The notes under the pieces are model-generated. The model had not been told where the DNA came from and searched no databases. It saw only the letters and a program-made list of their open reading frames with translations. Source: Rhynchopus sp. YZ270_cl-10 (lineage: Eukaryota > Euglenozoa > Diplonemea > Diplonemida > Diplonemidae). From it: 64,000 bases of DNA. Shown in pieces: positions 40,276 through 50,666 of this stretch (positions within the stretch are counted from its first letter, which is position 1; each line of letters starts with the position of its first letter). Made by a program: the position numbers and the translations under genes. The stretch covers positions 744,001 to 808,000 of the forward strand of contig OZ037902.1 in the NCBI GenBank assembly GCA_964035575.1, in the 5' to 3' direction.

Positions 40276-40873
40276 TTTTATCTCCAAATGAGACCATGAA
40301 TTTCACAACCCGTTTTCACGTACAAAGAGAAGAGGGTGGGGTGGTTCTTTTTATGATGATTTTTGATTCAGTTTTTTGATGTGGAACTCTTAGCGCTGGA
40401 CAGCGCCTTGAGCCAGAACTGGTGCAGCGGGTTTGTGGCGCTTACGCGGCTGTACTTCTGATGAAGATGAGGAAGACGATGACGATGAGTCACTTGTGTT
40501 CGTGTCGGACTCACTCTCCACAGGTGCCCTCGCACGTTTTTGAGGTCTCATTTGGGATTTTTTGATGAAAATTTGGAAAAAAAAACGTGTGAATCCGTGG
40601 TTTGTGTGATACAGAAAATTAACTCAAAAATGCGTTTGAGACCCCCAGAATGGCTCAAAATGCCTCTTTTCTGGCTTTAATTGCAAAATTGGGCCTCCAA
40701 AGGCCTCCAAAAAATTTTCGAGAGTTCAGTTCTACGATTTTCGACCGTGAATTTATTTTTTCTGAGCGTGAATTTATTTTTTGAGCGTGAAATACCGGAA
40801 AATAAATTCACGCACCTCCTTCACGATTTTGTGAAGGGGCGTGAAATTCATGGTCTCAAGCGGGGATAAAAAT
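40276..40873. mobile_element. TIR element with a 53-residue ORF
   Basis: The left end ATTTTATCTCCAAATGAGAC plus CATGAATTTCAC and the right end GTGAAATTCATGG, TCTCAAGCGGGGATAAAAAT are inverted (about 32 bp). Inside are several GTGAATTTATTTT pieces in both orientations and a small minus-strand ORF at 40390-40551. No transposase is present. Confidence 0.65.
40390..40551 (-). CDS. Small Ser-rich basic ORF, 53 aa, inside a TIR element
   Basis: Begins MRPQKRARAPVESESDTNTS, has a run of ten serines, then SEVQPRKRHKPAAP and ends VLAQGAVQR. Two basic clusters flank the acidic/serine run, as in nuclear-targeted disordered tails. GC-ending codons contrast with the AT-rich surroundings. It may be a captured exon or a start exon of a longer gene. 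Weak evidence. Confidence 0.28.
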   Translation of the reverse strand: MRPQKRARAPVESESDTNTSDSSSSSSSSSSEVQPRKRHKPAAPVLAQGAVQR

Positions 40874-40882
40874 AAGCATCAC

Positions 40883-40958
40883 TGGTGTGGCTGAGAAGGC
40901 CAAAAACGCACCCTGACAACGTCATGACAAAGTGTTCTTTTTGGACTCAGCCACACCA
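40883..40958. mobile_element. 76-bp member of the TGGTGTGGCTGA family
   Basis: Perfect 13-bp ends TGGTGTGGCTGAG and CTCAGCCACACCA, flanked by ATCAC and ATCAA, an imperfect 5-bp duplication in line with the TAGAA of 929-933/1579-1583. Confidence 0.75.
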
Positions 40959-41485
40959 ATCAAAGTTTCCTGGATTTTGTCTCAAATAATCTACCATGTC
41001 TGAGGGATGAAAGATGTGTACACTCGTGTATAATCCCTTTTTTTGTCAAATGATCTATTATCAAATAGTCATAAAAAGAACATTGTACAGTGAGAAACAG
41101 ATCTCAATTTGTCGTTCGTCAATAGCTTTTCCCTTACATAGTACTCTTGAGGGTTGAAGGGCGACTGACGTCTTCTGTGGTACAAAAAGGCTTTCTGCAA
41201 AATTAAATTAAAGCAGTTGCCCCAGGTGGGAAGAACAAAACAGTCAACCCTATCTGTCAGCTGCAAACGGATTGACAAAACAGCCTGTTTTTCACCATCC
41301 CCACAGGGGTCTTCAATTCTTCAAAGTGTATTTTTTCTTAAAACCCTCACTACCTTGTGTGGAACCCCCGCTACGTCGCACAAGAGAAAAACGTGGTCAA
41401 AAGGCAGAGCCAAGGTCAAATGCATGCTCTACACTGAGGAATCGTTAAAAAAAAAAGTACCCCCTCCCTCCCTCCGTCGTTTCAT

Positions 41486-42890
41486 TTGACGCAATTTTTT
41501 TTTAAATTGACGGTTCTTTTTTACGTGACGTTCAGAGCTTACGCCGCCAGTGTGGAACGCAATGACGCCATACGCCAGAGGTGCATGAGCATCAGAGAGA
41601 GGTACGAGACCCTGGCAACCCGGGGTACACCTATGCATGCAGTTGGTCCAGTGGGGTCTGTCCTCGCCGCCTCCCGCAGATGTGACGTGAGTTGGGACCC
41701 TGAGATGAGGGCAGTGACGTCTACGTCTGCAACCGCGAAGACTATCCCCATCATCGGGACAGACAAAGCCAAGAGGGCCCATGAAGTGCGAGCTCTGGCG
41801 CGTACGGCGGTCTGGGATGATCTGCAGAGTAAACGCCCTACGTACGACGGCATAAGCGACGGCATTGACACCCGCGCCACCAATGCCCTGTGGCACACCC
41901 TACAGTACCACGACCCCCTCAAGGCTTTCCGGATGCGACGTGTTCTGTGTGGCGGAGTCCTCTTCTGCCATCCAGCAGGGCTCAAGCGCAGTGGCTTACC
42001 CGAGGCAGACTTCAGCGATAAATGCCCCTTGTGCCTCATCCAGGTTACATGCCACACACGCCACCTACTGTGGCACTGCAGCATTGTCCACACAGCGGCG
42101 TTCACTGCCTTACATGCGTCGGCCATCAGCCTCTATGGCAAGGGGCTGCCCACCTGCTTTGTGCTGCACGGCATTGTGCCCTCCAATGTGAACAAGGTGG
42201 CGGTGAAGGCGGTACAGTCTCTTCTCCTCGATGCCGTCACCACGATCGACACGACCCTCTCAAATCCAACGGATGTGGCCCCGGCTGTACATCCTTGGAA
42301 TCTCACATTTGCTGCCTCTAAACGCGATACCCCCTTCCGCACTTACCTGACCAAGCTACGGCCTAGTTTTTCCTCCAGCTATAGGGAGGCGTTCACTTTG
42401 AAAGCTTTCCTGTGGTGGGTGATTACGCTCGAGTGGAGCAAAGAACCCCGCGACGTGTCGTGTGTCGAGCTCGCGGTCGACTTCGAATTGCGCACAAGGG
42501 TCTTCCTCGCCAAACAGACCTCTAATATCCGTGAACGTGGGCGGGTCATGCAAAGGCTCATCGTCAAGGCTAACATGCGAGCTTTAACAGCGAATCTCCG
42601 CCGCGCCCCATTCCCTGGTGTGAAGAGGGATCGTGTGCACTCCCTCCGTTCCGTCGGCGCCCCGGCGCTCATCGGATTCAGCAGACGCCCAGTGTTGTGT
42701 GCCAAAACACGTGCTTTTCTTGAATCTTTAAATCATGCTGTCCCCCCTTCCCGATCAGGGTGGGGTAATGACTGTATACCTGCTTACAGCTTCCCTGTAA
42801 ACCACACCCATGCACATCACTCCGGGGTTCGATAACCCGCGGAGTGTCAGTGCCTGCGTCCCAGAGGCGTTTGCACTATCAACTTCACTT
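41486..42890 (+). mobile_element. LINE-like element, 5'-truncated, with C-terminal CCHC domain and hairpin tail
   Basis: A 449-codon ORF (41486-42835) carries CPLCLIQVTCHTRHLLWHC, a C-x2-C-x9-H-x4-C motif as found near the C-terminus of site-specific (R2-like) and some other non-LTR retrotransposon proteins. No reverse transcriptase motif is present, so the copy would be truncated; homology probably starts near 41530 rather than at the first ATG. After the stop comes a hairpin tail. CACTCC-GGGG ... CCCGCGGAGTG brackets the stop codon, and GTGC-CTG-CGTC-CCAGA-GGCG-TTT-GCAC (42849-42875) is followed by TATCAACTTCAC and T. The same tail occurs alone at 22740-22862 and 53030-53110. The link to LINEs is a motif-level inference. 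Confidence 0.5.
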
Positions 42891-44405
42891 TTTAAAAGAT
42901 CTTTCGGCTGCCTTATTCAACACCCACCACCTTGCCTTCATCATACAAGCTTGTGTAGGGTATAAGCTTGAAAGCTCTGTTGCCGTGTCCTCCTCTAACG
43001 TGGTGTGCCTGATCGAATGTTGAGTCTGGTAGGCATAAGGTGACGTTAGGGAGGTTCTTGTATCAAATCAGACACAGTACATAGGGGAAGGGGGTTCGTT
43101 GGGCAAGGCAAACTGAAGTGCGGCATAAAAACTGGGAGAGAGACCCCATTAGAGTTGTGCTTGTAGTGACGGAGAGGGGGAGGGTGGCAGTGGAGGGGGG
43201 TGAGGGGAGGGGAGGGCGGCTTCGGTAAAGAGTTGAGTGCGATATTGCCCTACAGCGGGGTTTGGTGTGCTCCCATATTCCATACGGAATGCAGGCCCAA
43301 ACTCCTTGTGCAACTGTGCTACCCTTTTTTGGCTTTTGCGTACTTAATGATAATCTCTGTATTGCTTCAATGGATTCTATACACCGGTACACCTTCTACA
43401 GCAATAGGTTCTACAGCAAAGCTGTGGGTGGGGTGGGATGGGGTGGGGTGCACAGTGTGTTCAAATGTCACTGTGTTCATCTGAGGGGGTGGTGTGGTGG
43501 AAGCATGGTTCATCGACCTTTTGGTTACCAGCCAATGGTGTCGTGGGGTGGTTGGGGGTTGGGAGGGGGAGGGGGAGGGGAAGGGGGGAACGGAGTGGAG
43601 GAAAGGAGGAGGGATGCCGCGATGTGAGACGAGGAAGTGGTGTGGATGCTGCGGGGTGGATAATGGGGAGGGGGGGTTGGTGTGATGTCGCTGCTGTGTA
43701 TCGGGGTAGACAGGAATTCGCAATTTTTTTTGTTGATCTTCTGGTCACCGTCTCCGGGAGGTTGTGCGAGGTGTATGTTCAAGGGTTTCGCGGTGAGAGT
43801 GGTCGAGCATATCTAAGGGGAAGGAGACAGGGAGAGGGTGCTGTGCTACCTGTGTGTGCTGTTTTGTGCTGTGGTATACCCAGTTTGTCAACGTTCAGAT
43901 TATTTTTGTCATGATCGTTGCAAAAAACTGGAGGAACTGCACAACAGAACAGAATGTCCTGGCATATTGGGTGGAGTAGGGGGAAACGATCTGGACTTGC
44001 ATTTTCCTCCCCCCTGCGGGAAAAAAAATGCAAAAGTGGGAGGAATTTACCCTCAGGGGGGAGGGAGGGGGGTGAAAGGTAATACGTATGTTGTGATGCG
44101 AAAAGGAACCCGCTGCTTTTCATGGAAATGGCACCATGCAGCGGAACCACCCTTTATAGTGGACCGAGGTTACAGAGACCACTTTGTGGGTGTAGTGTAG
44201 TTGCCTTCCCTTTCCACACGATGCGTGAGGATTTCGACCTCTTGGCTGTGTCTGCGCTCCGCCCCCTCTCGCACAACAGAGGCAAGCTGTCTGTCTATCT
44301 CACTCTTGTTTCTTTTAGTCCTCGCTTTTAGTTCTCACTCCTATCCCCCCTCCTCCTATACACCAGCATCACCAACAGGTTAACGAGTAACAACATAAAC
44401 ACAAG
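42891..44405. other. Intergenic, G-rich low complexity, no gene seen
   Basis: Long GGGGT/GGAGG-rich stretches (43130-43700) keep several frames open without coding character. A T/C-rich stretch with TTTCTTTTAG and CTCGCTTTTAG precedes the next gene (about 44308-44331), giving candidate acceptors. Confidence 0.5.
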
Positions 44406-45729
44406 ATGTCGAAGAGGAAGTCGACCGAAAACAATTCAAACTACGTTTCGGTGCAACCGCAGAAGCAAAAGGCCAAGACGGAGAAGGATGAGAAGAAGAA
44501 GGGGAAGAAGGAGAAGAGCACCGAGTCGATCAACCTGGACCCCTTTTGGAAGCCAGATGGCGGACTTCGCTCGTCCAGCGAATGGCGCCTGGGGTGGGTG
44601 GAACCCTTTTGCGATCTGCGATTTGAGAGTGGTCTCAAGTTCACCAAGGACGACTTCCAGAACGTCGACCTCCTCCCGGAAGAGAGAGTGTTTGCCAAGT
44701 GCACTGCCACAAGGGACGACATCGCCAAAGGAACGTGGGTGCTGGAGCTGAAGGATGTGAATGAACTCGATGTGGAAGACCCCACACTCCGCTTCATCAT
44801 TCTGGAACATCGACGCCTGATGAAGGAGAAAGTCAACGGCGCCTTCGAACAGATGCAGCGGGTCCTCCGCCAGCACGCGGTTGACGAGGAATGCGCGTTG
44901 AAGAAGAACATCGATTCGTTTGCATTGGTCCTGGCCCAACTATGCGGATTCGGCAGCGGAAAATTTGAGATCGGTGGTCATTCGATTGCGTTCAAGTTTG
45001 CCGGGAAGGAAATCAACAGAGAGGCTGACGTTTACGTGGCAATGCGCAAAGGAGCAGTGGGACAACTTGTCTTGATGTGGGAGGACAAACTATCGAAGAG
45101 CAACGCGGAAAAAAACCTGGCGACTGTGGACATGCTGGAGGCCTCTGCTGCTCAAATCATTGGGGAGATGATTTCGGTCCAATTCCAGAACGCAGACAAA
45201 CAATTTAAGCCGTGCGAGGTATACGCAGTCCGCCTCGTCGACCACAAGGTTGCCTTCTTCAGGATGGAGATGACTGCAGAGCAGATTAAGGCAGTGTGCG
45301 AGGACGGTGTCATCCCAAACCCCAAGCTTCGGGTATGACTATTGTTGCGTATTTTTTTGTATCAACAATCACTCTACCCCACGAGTGGAGATCTGTCACC
45401 ATGTCGACCGAAGCCTTTGTGCTTCAAAAAGGTTAAGACGCAGGTTGTCTTCAACCCTTAAGAAAAGCTTTTATTATTACTTCACAGAGTTCAATTCAGT
45501 GGTGAATATTATTATACCGTTTTTGTTTCAACAGGTTGACTATGTTCCTGCGGATGCACTGAAATCTGGCAACGAGTATGGAGTGAGCCTGCTGCATCCT
45601 GCGGGAAGGATGTGGTTTGTGCAGATGATGGCGTGCATCCGTGCTGAGATCCTGAAGCGTGAGCTGCCCGAATTACCAAAGTGGGAGTCGAATGTAGATG
45701 GGGATGCTCCCAATCCCGACAAACTCTAG
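44406..45729 (+). CDS. Two-exon protein with PD-(D/E)XK-like nuclease core
   Basis: Exons 44406-45332 and 45535-45729 join to 373 aa; the intron is 202 nt (GTATGA to CAACAG). The N-terminus is Lys/Glu-rich (nuclear-targeting type). Residues about 200-260 read READVYVAMRKG, LVLMWEDKLSKS and ASAAQIIGEMI. This Asp, Glu-x-Lys and Gln order fits the restriction-endonuclease-like fold seen in Crinkler-type and other eukaryotic proteins. The rest (VYAVRLVDHKVAFFRMEMT) would be core strands. Exon 2 reads VDYVPADALKSGNEYGVSLL to the stop. The nuclease assignment is an inference from motif order only. Confidence 0.75.
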
Positions 45730-45753
45730 CCTTTTCATTTTTTTTTTTTTACT

Positions 45754-45793
45754 AAGGTAAGTAAGGTAAGTAAGGTAAGTACTAAGGAGTAAG
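45754..45793 (+). repeat. Short tandem repeat GGTAAGTAA
   Basis: Three to four units of AAGGTAAGT lie 25 nt after the stop codon, each containing a perfect GTAAGT donor-like hexamer. Probably simple-sequence expansion. Confidence 0.7.
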
Positions 45794-46064
45794 GTTAAAA
45801 AGTACAGGGGAGTCCTCACAACCCACCGTGAGCAGAGGGGTGTGAATGGAGAGAGTCAGGAGAGGGTGAAGTGAGAGAGTCACTGTACGAGCAAGAGTCC
45901 CAGTCCAGCAAGTTTTAGCAAAGAGTCACAGTCCTCCAGCTCCCTGCAACATCGTGCAAACAAGACCCCGCAGCTGTCTCTCCCACACGCTCTGTACCGA
46001 GTTTTGTCTTATGTGGGGTGGGGTCATTTCCCCAAAAATTTCCTCGAATTGTGTAATATTTTGA

Positions 46065-46128
46065 AAAAAACCCATAAAAACCCATAAAAACCCATAAAAA
46101 CCCGCATAAAAACCCAGCAAAAAAACCC
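46065..46128. repeat. Tandem ACCCATAAAA, about 5 units
   Basis: A 10-bp unit ACCCATAAAA repeats with drift, ending in CCCAGCAAAAAAACCCACC. Non-coding. Confidence 0.8.
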
Positions 46129-46492
46129 ACCTTGCATCACTGCTATCTCCCCTCTTGTTTCTTTTAGTCCTCCGCTTGCCTTGGATAGTTCCGTTGCCTC
46201 CTTTGCGTTTGCTTCAGAATATTCCGACAATCCTACGCGTTTGTGGCGACTTGCTGAGTTTTATTATTAACTTTGCTCAGAACCATTCCAAAGCTAATCA
46301 CCTCCTGGGAGGTGAGACATGAATATCATTGCAGTACTGGGGGCTACTCCTCTACCCTTTTCTGGAAAAGCATGAGAACAACGCAAAAAAACGTCACTTT
46401 CCACGTACGGAGCACTATCTTTTACCTTTCTATTCTCTGTGAATTAACACAACCACTTTCAGAAGACCCCTCCCCTCTCCCCCCTAACTTTA

Positions 46493-47857
46493 ATGTTAAC
46501 CGCTCAAAGAGCCGCCCAGAAGGCGGCCCAAGCTGCACAGGCACGCGAGGCACTAGAAAGGAGCATTGCCGCTTCGCGAACGTTGATTGGGTGTTACCGG
46601 AGCACCTTGAAGGCTGCAACCGACATCGATGCGGTGTCTGGCAACCCTGCAAAGCGGGCTCTCTTCTTCGCCCTTCCTGACAAGGTGTGGGATGAGGAGG
46701 CTGAGGAGGTGACACGACTTAAATGCGACCCCACTTCTTACGCCGCCGTTCTTTCTCTCTACAACCGTGGACAGCATTACAAACCTGAAGGTCAATCCGC
46801 TGTCGAGCACGTCCGTCGTGCCTATCGTTCAGGGACACGCAACAGAGAATCAGCCTTTGAGGCATTGAAGACAATGCATATGGTGTTGAAAGCTGCAAAA
46901 GACCTTCCGTCAGTTCCGTTGGAGAAGGCGAAGAGACGGAGAAAGGAGAAGCCGTCGTTTCGGATGGCAACGCACAGTACAAAGGGGAAGTATCTTCTGG
47001 TGGGTCATCCGTTTGCACATCTGTTTGATGCGTTGTCGCACCGTGGTGTTGCCGTTGCAGATTCAGAGGGGGCAGCGGAAGGGTCCGTCCGTATCATGCT
47101 TCTTAACAAACCAACCGGAAAGCTTCTGGGCGACATTCTGAGTTGTAACTACAAAAGCATTTATGGCCCGCTCAACCGATTTCAGGTCTGGGTCGGAGGC
47201 CACGACGACTACGGCTTCACAGCGCTTCACCAATGGAATGATGTTCCAGGGTCGCGAGAAATCCTTCCCGGAGTGTTTTGTACCGACATCCATGCTGCAT
47301 TGGTGAACAACGATTTCGCACCTCTTGAATCTTTGAAGGCAAAGACCTCGGGGAAGAATCCACGGGATGTCCCTATACGGATATTGCAGGGGTTAACAGA
47401 GGTTGCTCAGGATAAGATGGCAGTGGCGATGGCGAGCAATGCTTGGCTTGCGTTAGAACCTTCCAACAAAGCAGCGCCCGAAAGAATAAATAGGTCATAC
47501 CGTGATATTTTCCTGAAGGAACCCGTAGAACCCGAAATGATGAGTCCAAGCGAGCCCTGGAAGCAGGCATTAGAGCAGGCCGGTACCCAAGCATCGATTC
47601 TGACGGAAATTCCAGAATTGTCGTCGAAATTCGGCAACTCCTTCAAACCCATCTGTCTTGCCCATCTCGAAATGCTCGAAACACTCATGAAAGAGACCAA
47701 AGCCGCTTCAAAACCAAAAGCCATGAAAACCAACAGCAAAGCAAAGCACACCTCTCCACGTCGCCCCAAAGCACCCAAATCACCCAGAAGCAAAACCCCA
47801 TCCGCACCCTCCAGTCCAAGATCCCCTCGGGTTAAGGCAACAAATCTGACCGGATAA
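46493..47857 (+). CDS. Unrecognised 454-aa protein with basic Ser/Pro tail
   Basis: It opens with an Ala/Gln-rich helix (MLTAQRAAQKAAQAAQAREA). The globular middle contains KYLLVGHPFAHLFDALSHRG, IYGPLNRFQVWVGGHDDYGF and TDIHAALVNNDFAPL, for which I know no family. The last 50 residues are rich in K, S, P and R (SPRRPKAPKSPRSKTPSAPS), like microtubule- or nucleic-acid-binding tails. There are no membrane segments. CACTTTCAG (46453-46461) is a possible splice acceptor upstream. It is a single exon. Confidence 0.82.
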   Translation: MLTAQRAAQKAAQAAQAREALERSIAASRTLIGCYRSTLKAATDIDAVSGNPAKRALFFALPDKVWDEEAEEVTRLKCDPTSYAAVLSLYNRGQHYKPEGQSAVEHVRRAYRSGTRNRESAFEALKTMHMVLKAAKDLPSVPLEKAKRRRKEKPSFRMATHSTKGKYLLVGHPFAHLFDALSHRGVAVADSEGAAEGSVRIMLLNKPTGKLLGDILSCNYKSIYGPLNRFQVWVGGHDDYGFTALHQWNDVPGSREILPGVFCTDIHAALVNNDFAPLESLKAKTSGKNPRDVPIRILQGLTEVAQDKMAVAMASNAWLALEPSNKAAPERINRSYRDIFLKEPVEPEMMSPSEPWKQALEQAGTQASILTEIPELSSKFGNSFKPICLAHLEMLETLMKETKAASKPKAMKTNSKAKHTSPRRPKAPKSPRSKTPSAPSSPRSPRVKATNLTG

Positions 47858-48183
47858 TCCCTCTCTCAAATTTTGAAAAAAAAAGGAAGAAAAAACGGAG
47901 AGAAAATGGCAGTTTCTCGATTCTGCCTTCGATGAAAAAAAGAAGCCCGAAAATGAGGGGTTTTCTTATAAGCATCCGTTGAAGGGTTTGAAATCAACCG
48001 TGTGAAGAAGGAGAAAAAAAAATATGTGTTTGAAACAAAACACCTCAGATTTTTGTTCTCGAATCTGATTTCAAACTTCAAGATGCAGAAGTCGCAGTAG
48101 AGAGATGACTCGGTTTCCACAAAAAAAAAGCAAAAAAAAAGAGAAGTCATTATCAAGGGTGAGAAATGATGGCACCTTTTTTA

Positions 48184-48215
48184 AGATGACTAAGCGAGTC
48201 TTAGTTTCATCTTTA
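48184..48215 (+). repeat. Compact family-A hairpin
   Basis: GATGA-CTAAG, loop CGAGT, CTTAG, bulge TT, TCATC. The loop is shorter, yet the two-base bulge and outer pairs are kept. Confidence 0.8.
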
Positions 48216-50007
48216 TTTGTTCTCTTTTTAGTGGACGAATCTTTTTGCCAGAGTAAGCAAAAACAAAAGAAAGTGGAGATTGCACAACTGTGGCAACACA
48301 ACCCGAGGCAACTACACTACTCTGACAATTTATCAGAAAATAAAACAAAATTTTTTTTTTGAGAACAGACCTTGGTTACCTACCTAGGGTCTGTTTTCAA
48401 AGTGCGACTGGTTTGCCAAATGCATATGGGGTGGATACTATAGTGTGAACAGAGGGAACAGCGTTTTTTTTTTTTTTTTTTGTATGAATTCAGACCAGGA
48501 GTTTCTGGACGTCCCATCCCAGAATCTTCTGACGGTAAAAAAAATGGGAGTGCTATAATCGTTCGAATGCTTGCGCTAGCTTGTTGGGAATGGATAATAC
48601 ACGATCTCCTTTTACCGTTCTATTGAGTACAGCCCATCTCCTCCCTCCCCCCCCCCCCCCCAATGTACTAAAAGTACTCAAAAGAGTTGGGAATCAGATT
48701 TTTTTTGTTTCCCTAATTAAATTCCTTCCCTTTACCTCCAGTTCCCCCGCACCGTTACCCGATTTGGCATTTGTTTTTATTAGTTTTGGTGAGAAATTAT
48801 TTGGTACGGACCCCGTCTCTAGCGACAAGAACAGAAAAAAAAAATACACTGAGTCATAAAATGAAAATAAAGGACAAAAAGGCCGAAATATTTTTGTCAG
48901 AAAGTTTCCGCCGTTCTATGAGAAAAAGGAAATATGTGTAGTATAGTGGAGTGCATCCTTGGGTGTCGACACTAATACAACTAAGTTTTCAAAAAAAAGG
49001 AGGGGGTAGGCATACCCCCTCTGTTCGCTTCTCCCTCCCTCCCTCCCTCCCTCCTCCCCCTCTCCCCGCACAAGTCTGGAGAAGGCAGTCCGCTTTTTCC
49101 CCTCTCCCACCCAGCAAACGGTTTGTCCTCCTCATATTTGGTGTTCTGGTCACGCACCAAGGTACACAGTCACAAGAGGGCTTTGTATTTACAAGTCACA
49201 TTTTTTTTTCTCTCTCTCCTCCCCTCCCCGTTTTCTTATCTCACTCATTTTTTTCTCCTGTTTGTTACAAAAAAAAAAAGCACAAAAAAAAATGTCTCAA
49301 AAAACCTCCCAAATTACCTGAGGGTTCTTGGCGATTGTCGACTGTACATTTTTGAAAACCCTTCGTTTTATTGTGTTGAGAATCACGGTAGAAAATTGAT
49401 TCTTGGTACAATACACAACGACACAATACATGCAATTGTCTTGCATGCAAAAGGGGAAGCGACAGTTTTTTTTTATTATATTTTTATATTTTTTATCTCA
49501 TTTTTCTGACTCCCCATTCATCACTGTCTCTTTTGTACGTCTCTCACTTCTTTGGGATGTTGGGGATACGTTTGAAGGCAGTTGTCCTGCGTCCATCTGA
49601 TCGTCCGCACGAGAGACATCCTCTTCCAACTTTTCCTTTATTATTTTTTCCCCCCAGTGCCTGCGTCCGCCGATGAACGGTGAGGCGAAAAAATGAATAC
49701 AATGAACTCAAGGCTTCGGCCAACATTGAGGTACAGACCCTAATGAGTGCCTACCAAAAATAGGTACTCAGGCGATTGGTAGGACACAAAAAAAAAAATC
49801 CCCTTTTTCCCCTTATTTCCCCCGTTAGATCTTTCTTAGTTTGGATGTTTTGTGAAGGTTTTTTCTTTCTTTTCCCCCCCTGCACACCACCCCGATTTTT
49901 TTCTGTGAGGGATAATTGAGTGAGGGCTACATTTATCTTAAGTTTTGTATCTCTTTTGTTTGAGGTAGTGTCAAATCTCTGTCATCGTGAGAGGATCATT
50001 TTTTTTT

Positions 50008-50100
50008 AGGACTGAATGGTTGGGTGTCCACCCCGGTACAGCCGGTCATTGTACCAAGGTACACTGTTCACGAGAGGGCTTTGTATTTCAAGTCAACCCT
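50008..50100 (+). repeat. Family-C repeat, intermediate form
   Basis: Right two thirds of the long family-C unit: GGTTGGGTGTCCACCCC, CGGTACAGCCGG, GTACACTGTTC-ACGAGAG-GGC, TTTGTATTTCAAGTCAAC. It follows TTTTTTTTA. Confidence 0.85.
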
Positions 50101-50666
50101 TTCTTTTTGTGTCACATCACGGTACACAAATTCAAAACACAAAGAAAAACTGAGGCCTGTGTTACGACAAACGACACCACTCTGATTTTGTCTCACACAT
50201 TTTGTTTCGTGCTAATACAGAAAGTATCGGTCAGGGGAATGTCCTCACATAAGCCTGCCTCAGCAGTCGCCACGGCAGGGTGTACCCAGGGTATTTCCTA
50301 ATTCTGGCCGAAAATATTCCAAAAAAAGCCGAAAAGGGTCCAAAAAAACGCGCTGAGCTTACCTGTTTTTTTGTAAGATTTTGCCGCTTAAATAGCCCCC
50401 TTCTGCATGGGAACTGATGTTTCTTCAAGGGTAGCCTTTTTCAAAAAGGGGGGTTTTTTGGGGGTAGTGTGCTTTCTTTTTTTGGTATGATTTGGTGACT
50501 AAGCGTCGTCACCGTATCGCTTTTTTTTTTTTTGTTTTTTTTTTTTTTTTTGTCAAATTCACTTTGTGTCCAACTCCGTTCTGTACTATTTCGGTCTTTT
50601 TGCGCATCATATGATAAAAGGAAAAAAGGTTCTATTTTCTTTTTCATTTTTCTCAGATTTTTCAAA

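Larger units (their letters stand above)
47858..50666. other. Intergenic repeat-rich region
   Basis: It contains a compact family-A hairpin (48184-48215: GATGA-CTAAG-CGAGT-CTTAG-TT-TCATC), a family-F copy (48273-48336), a family-C copy (49157-49202), a family-D start (49657-49688), and a longer family-C copy (50008-50100: GGTTGGGTGTCCACCCC, CGGTACAGCCGG, ACGAGAG). No gene with coding-like composition is visible. Confidence 0.55.

Noticed and set aside
42825-42848. tRNA or tRNA-derived B box
   Set aside because: GGGGTTCGATAACCC looks like a T-arm, but no acceptor, D or anticodon arm is found upstream, and the stretch overlaps the end of the LINE-like ORF and a different hairpin.
43130-43914. 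Gly/Arg-rich and Pro-rich ORFs
   Set aside because: G-rich low-complexity DNA keeps frames open; codon use is unlike that of the accepted genes.
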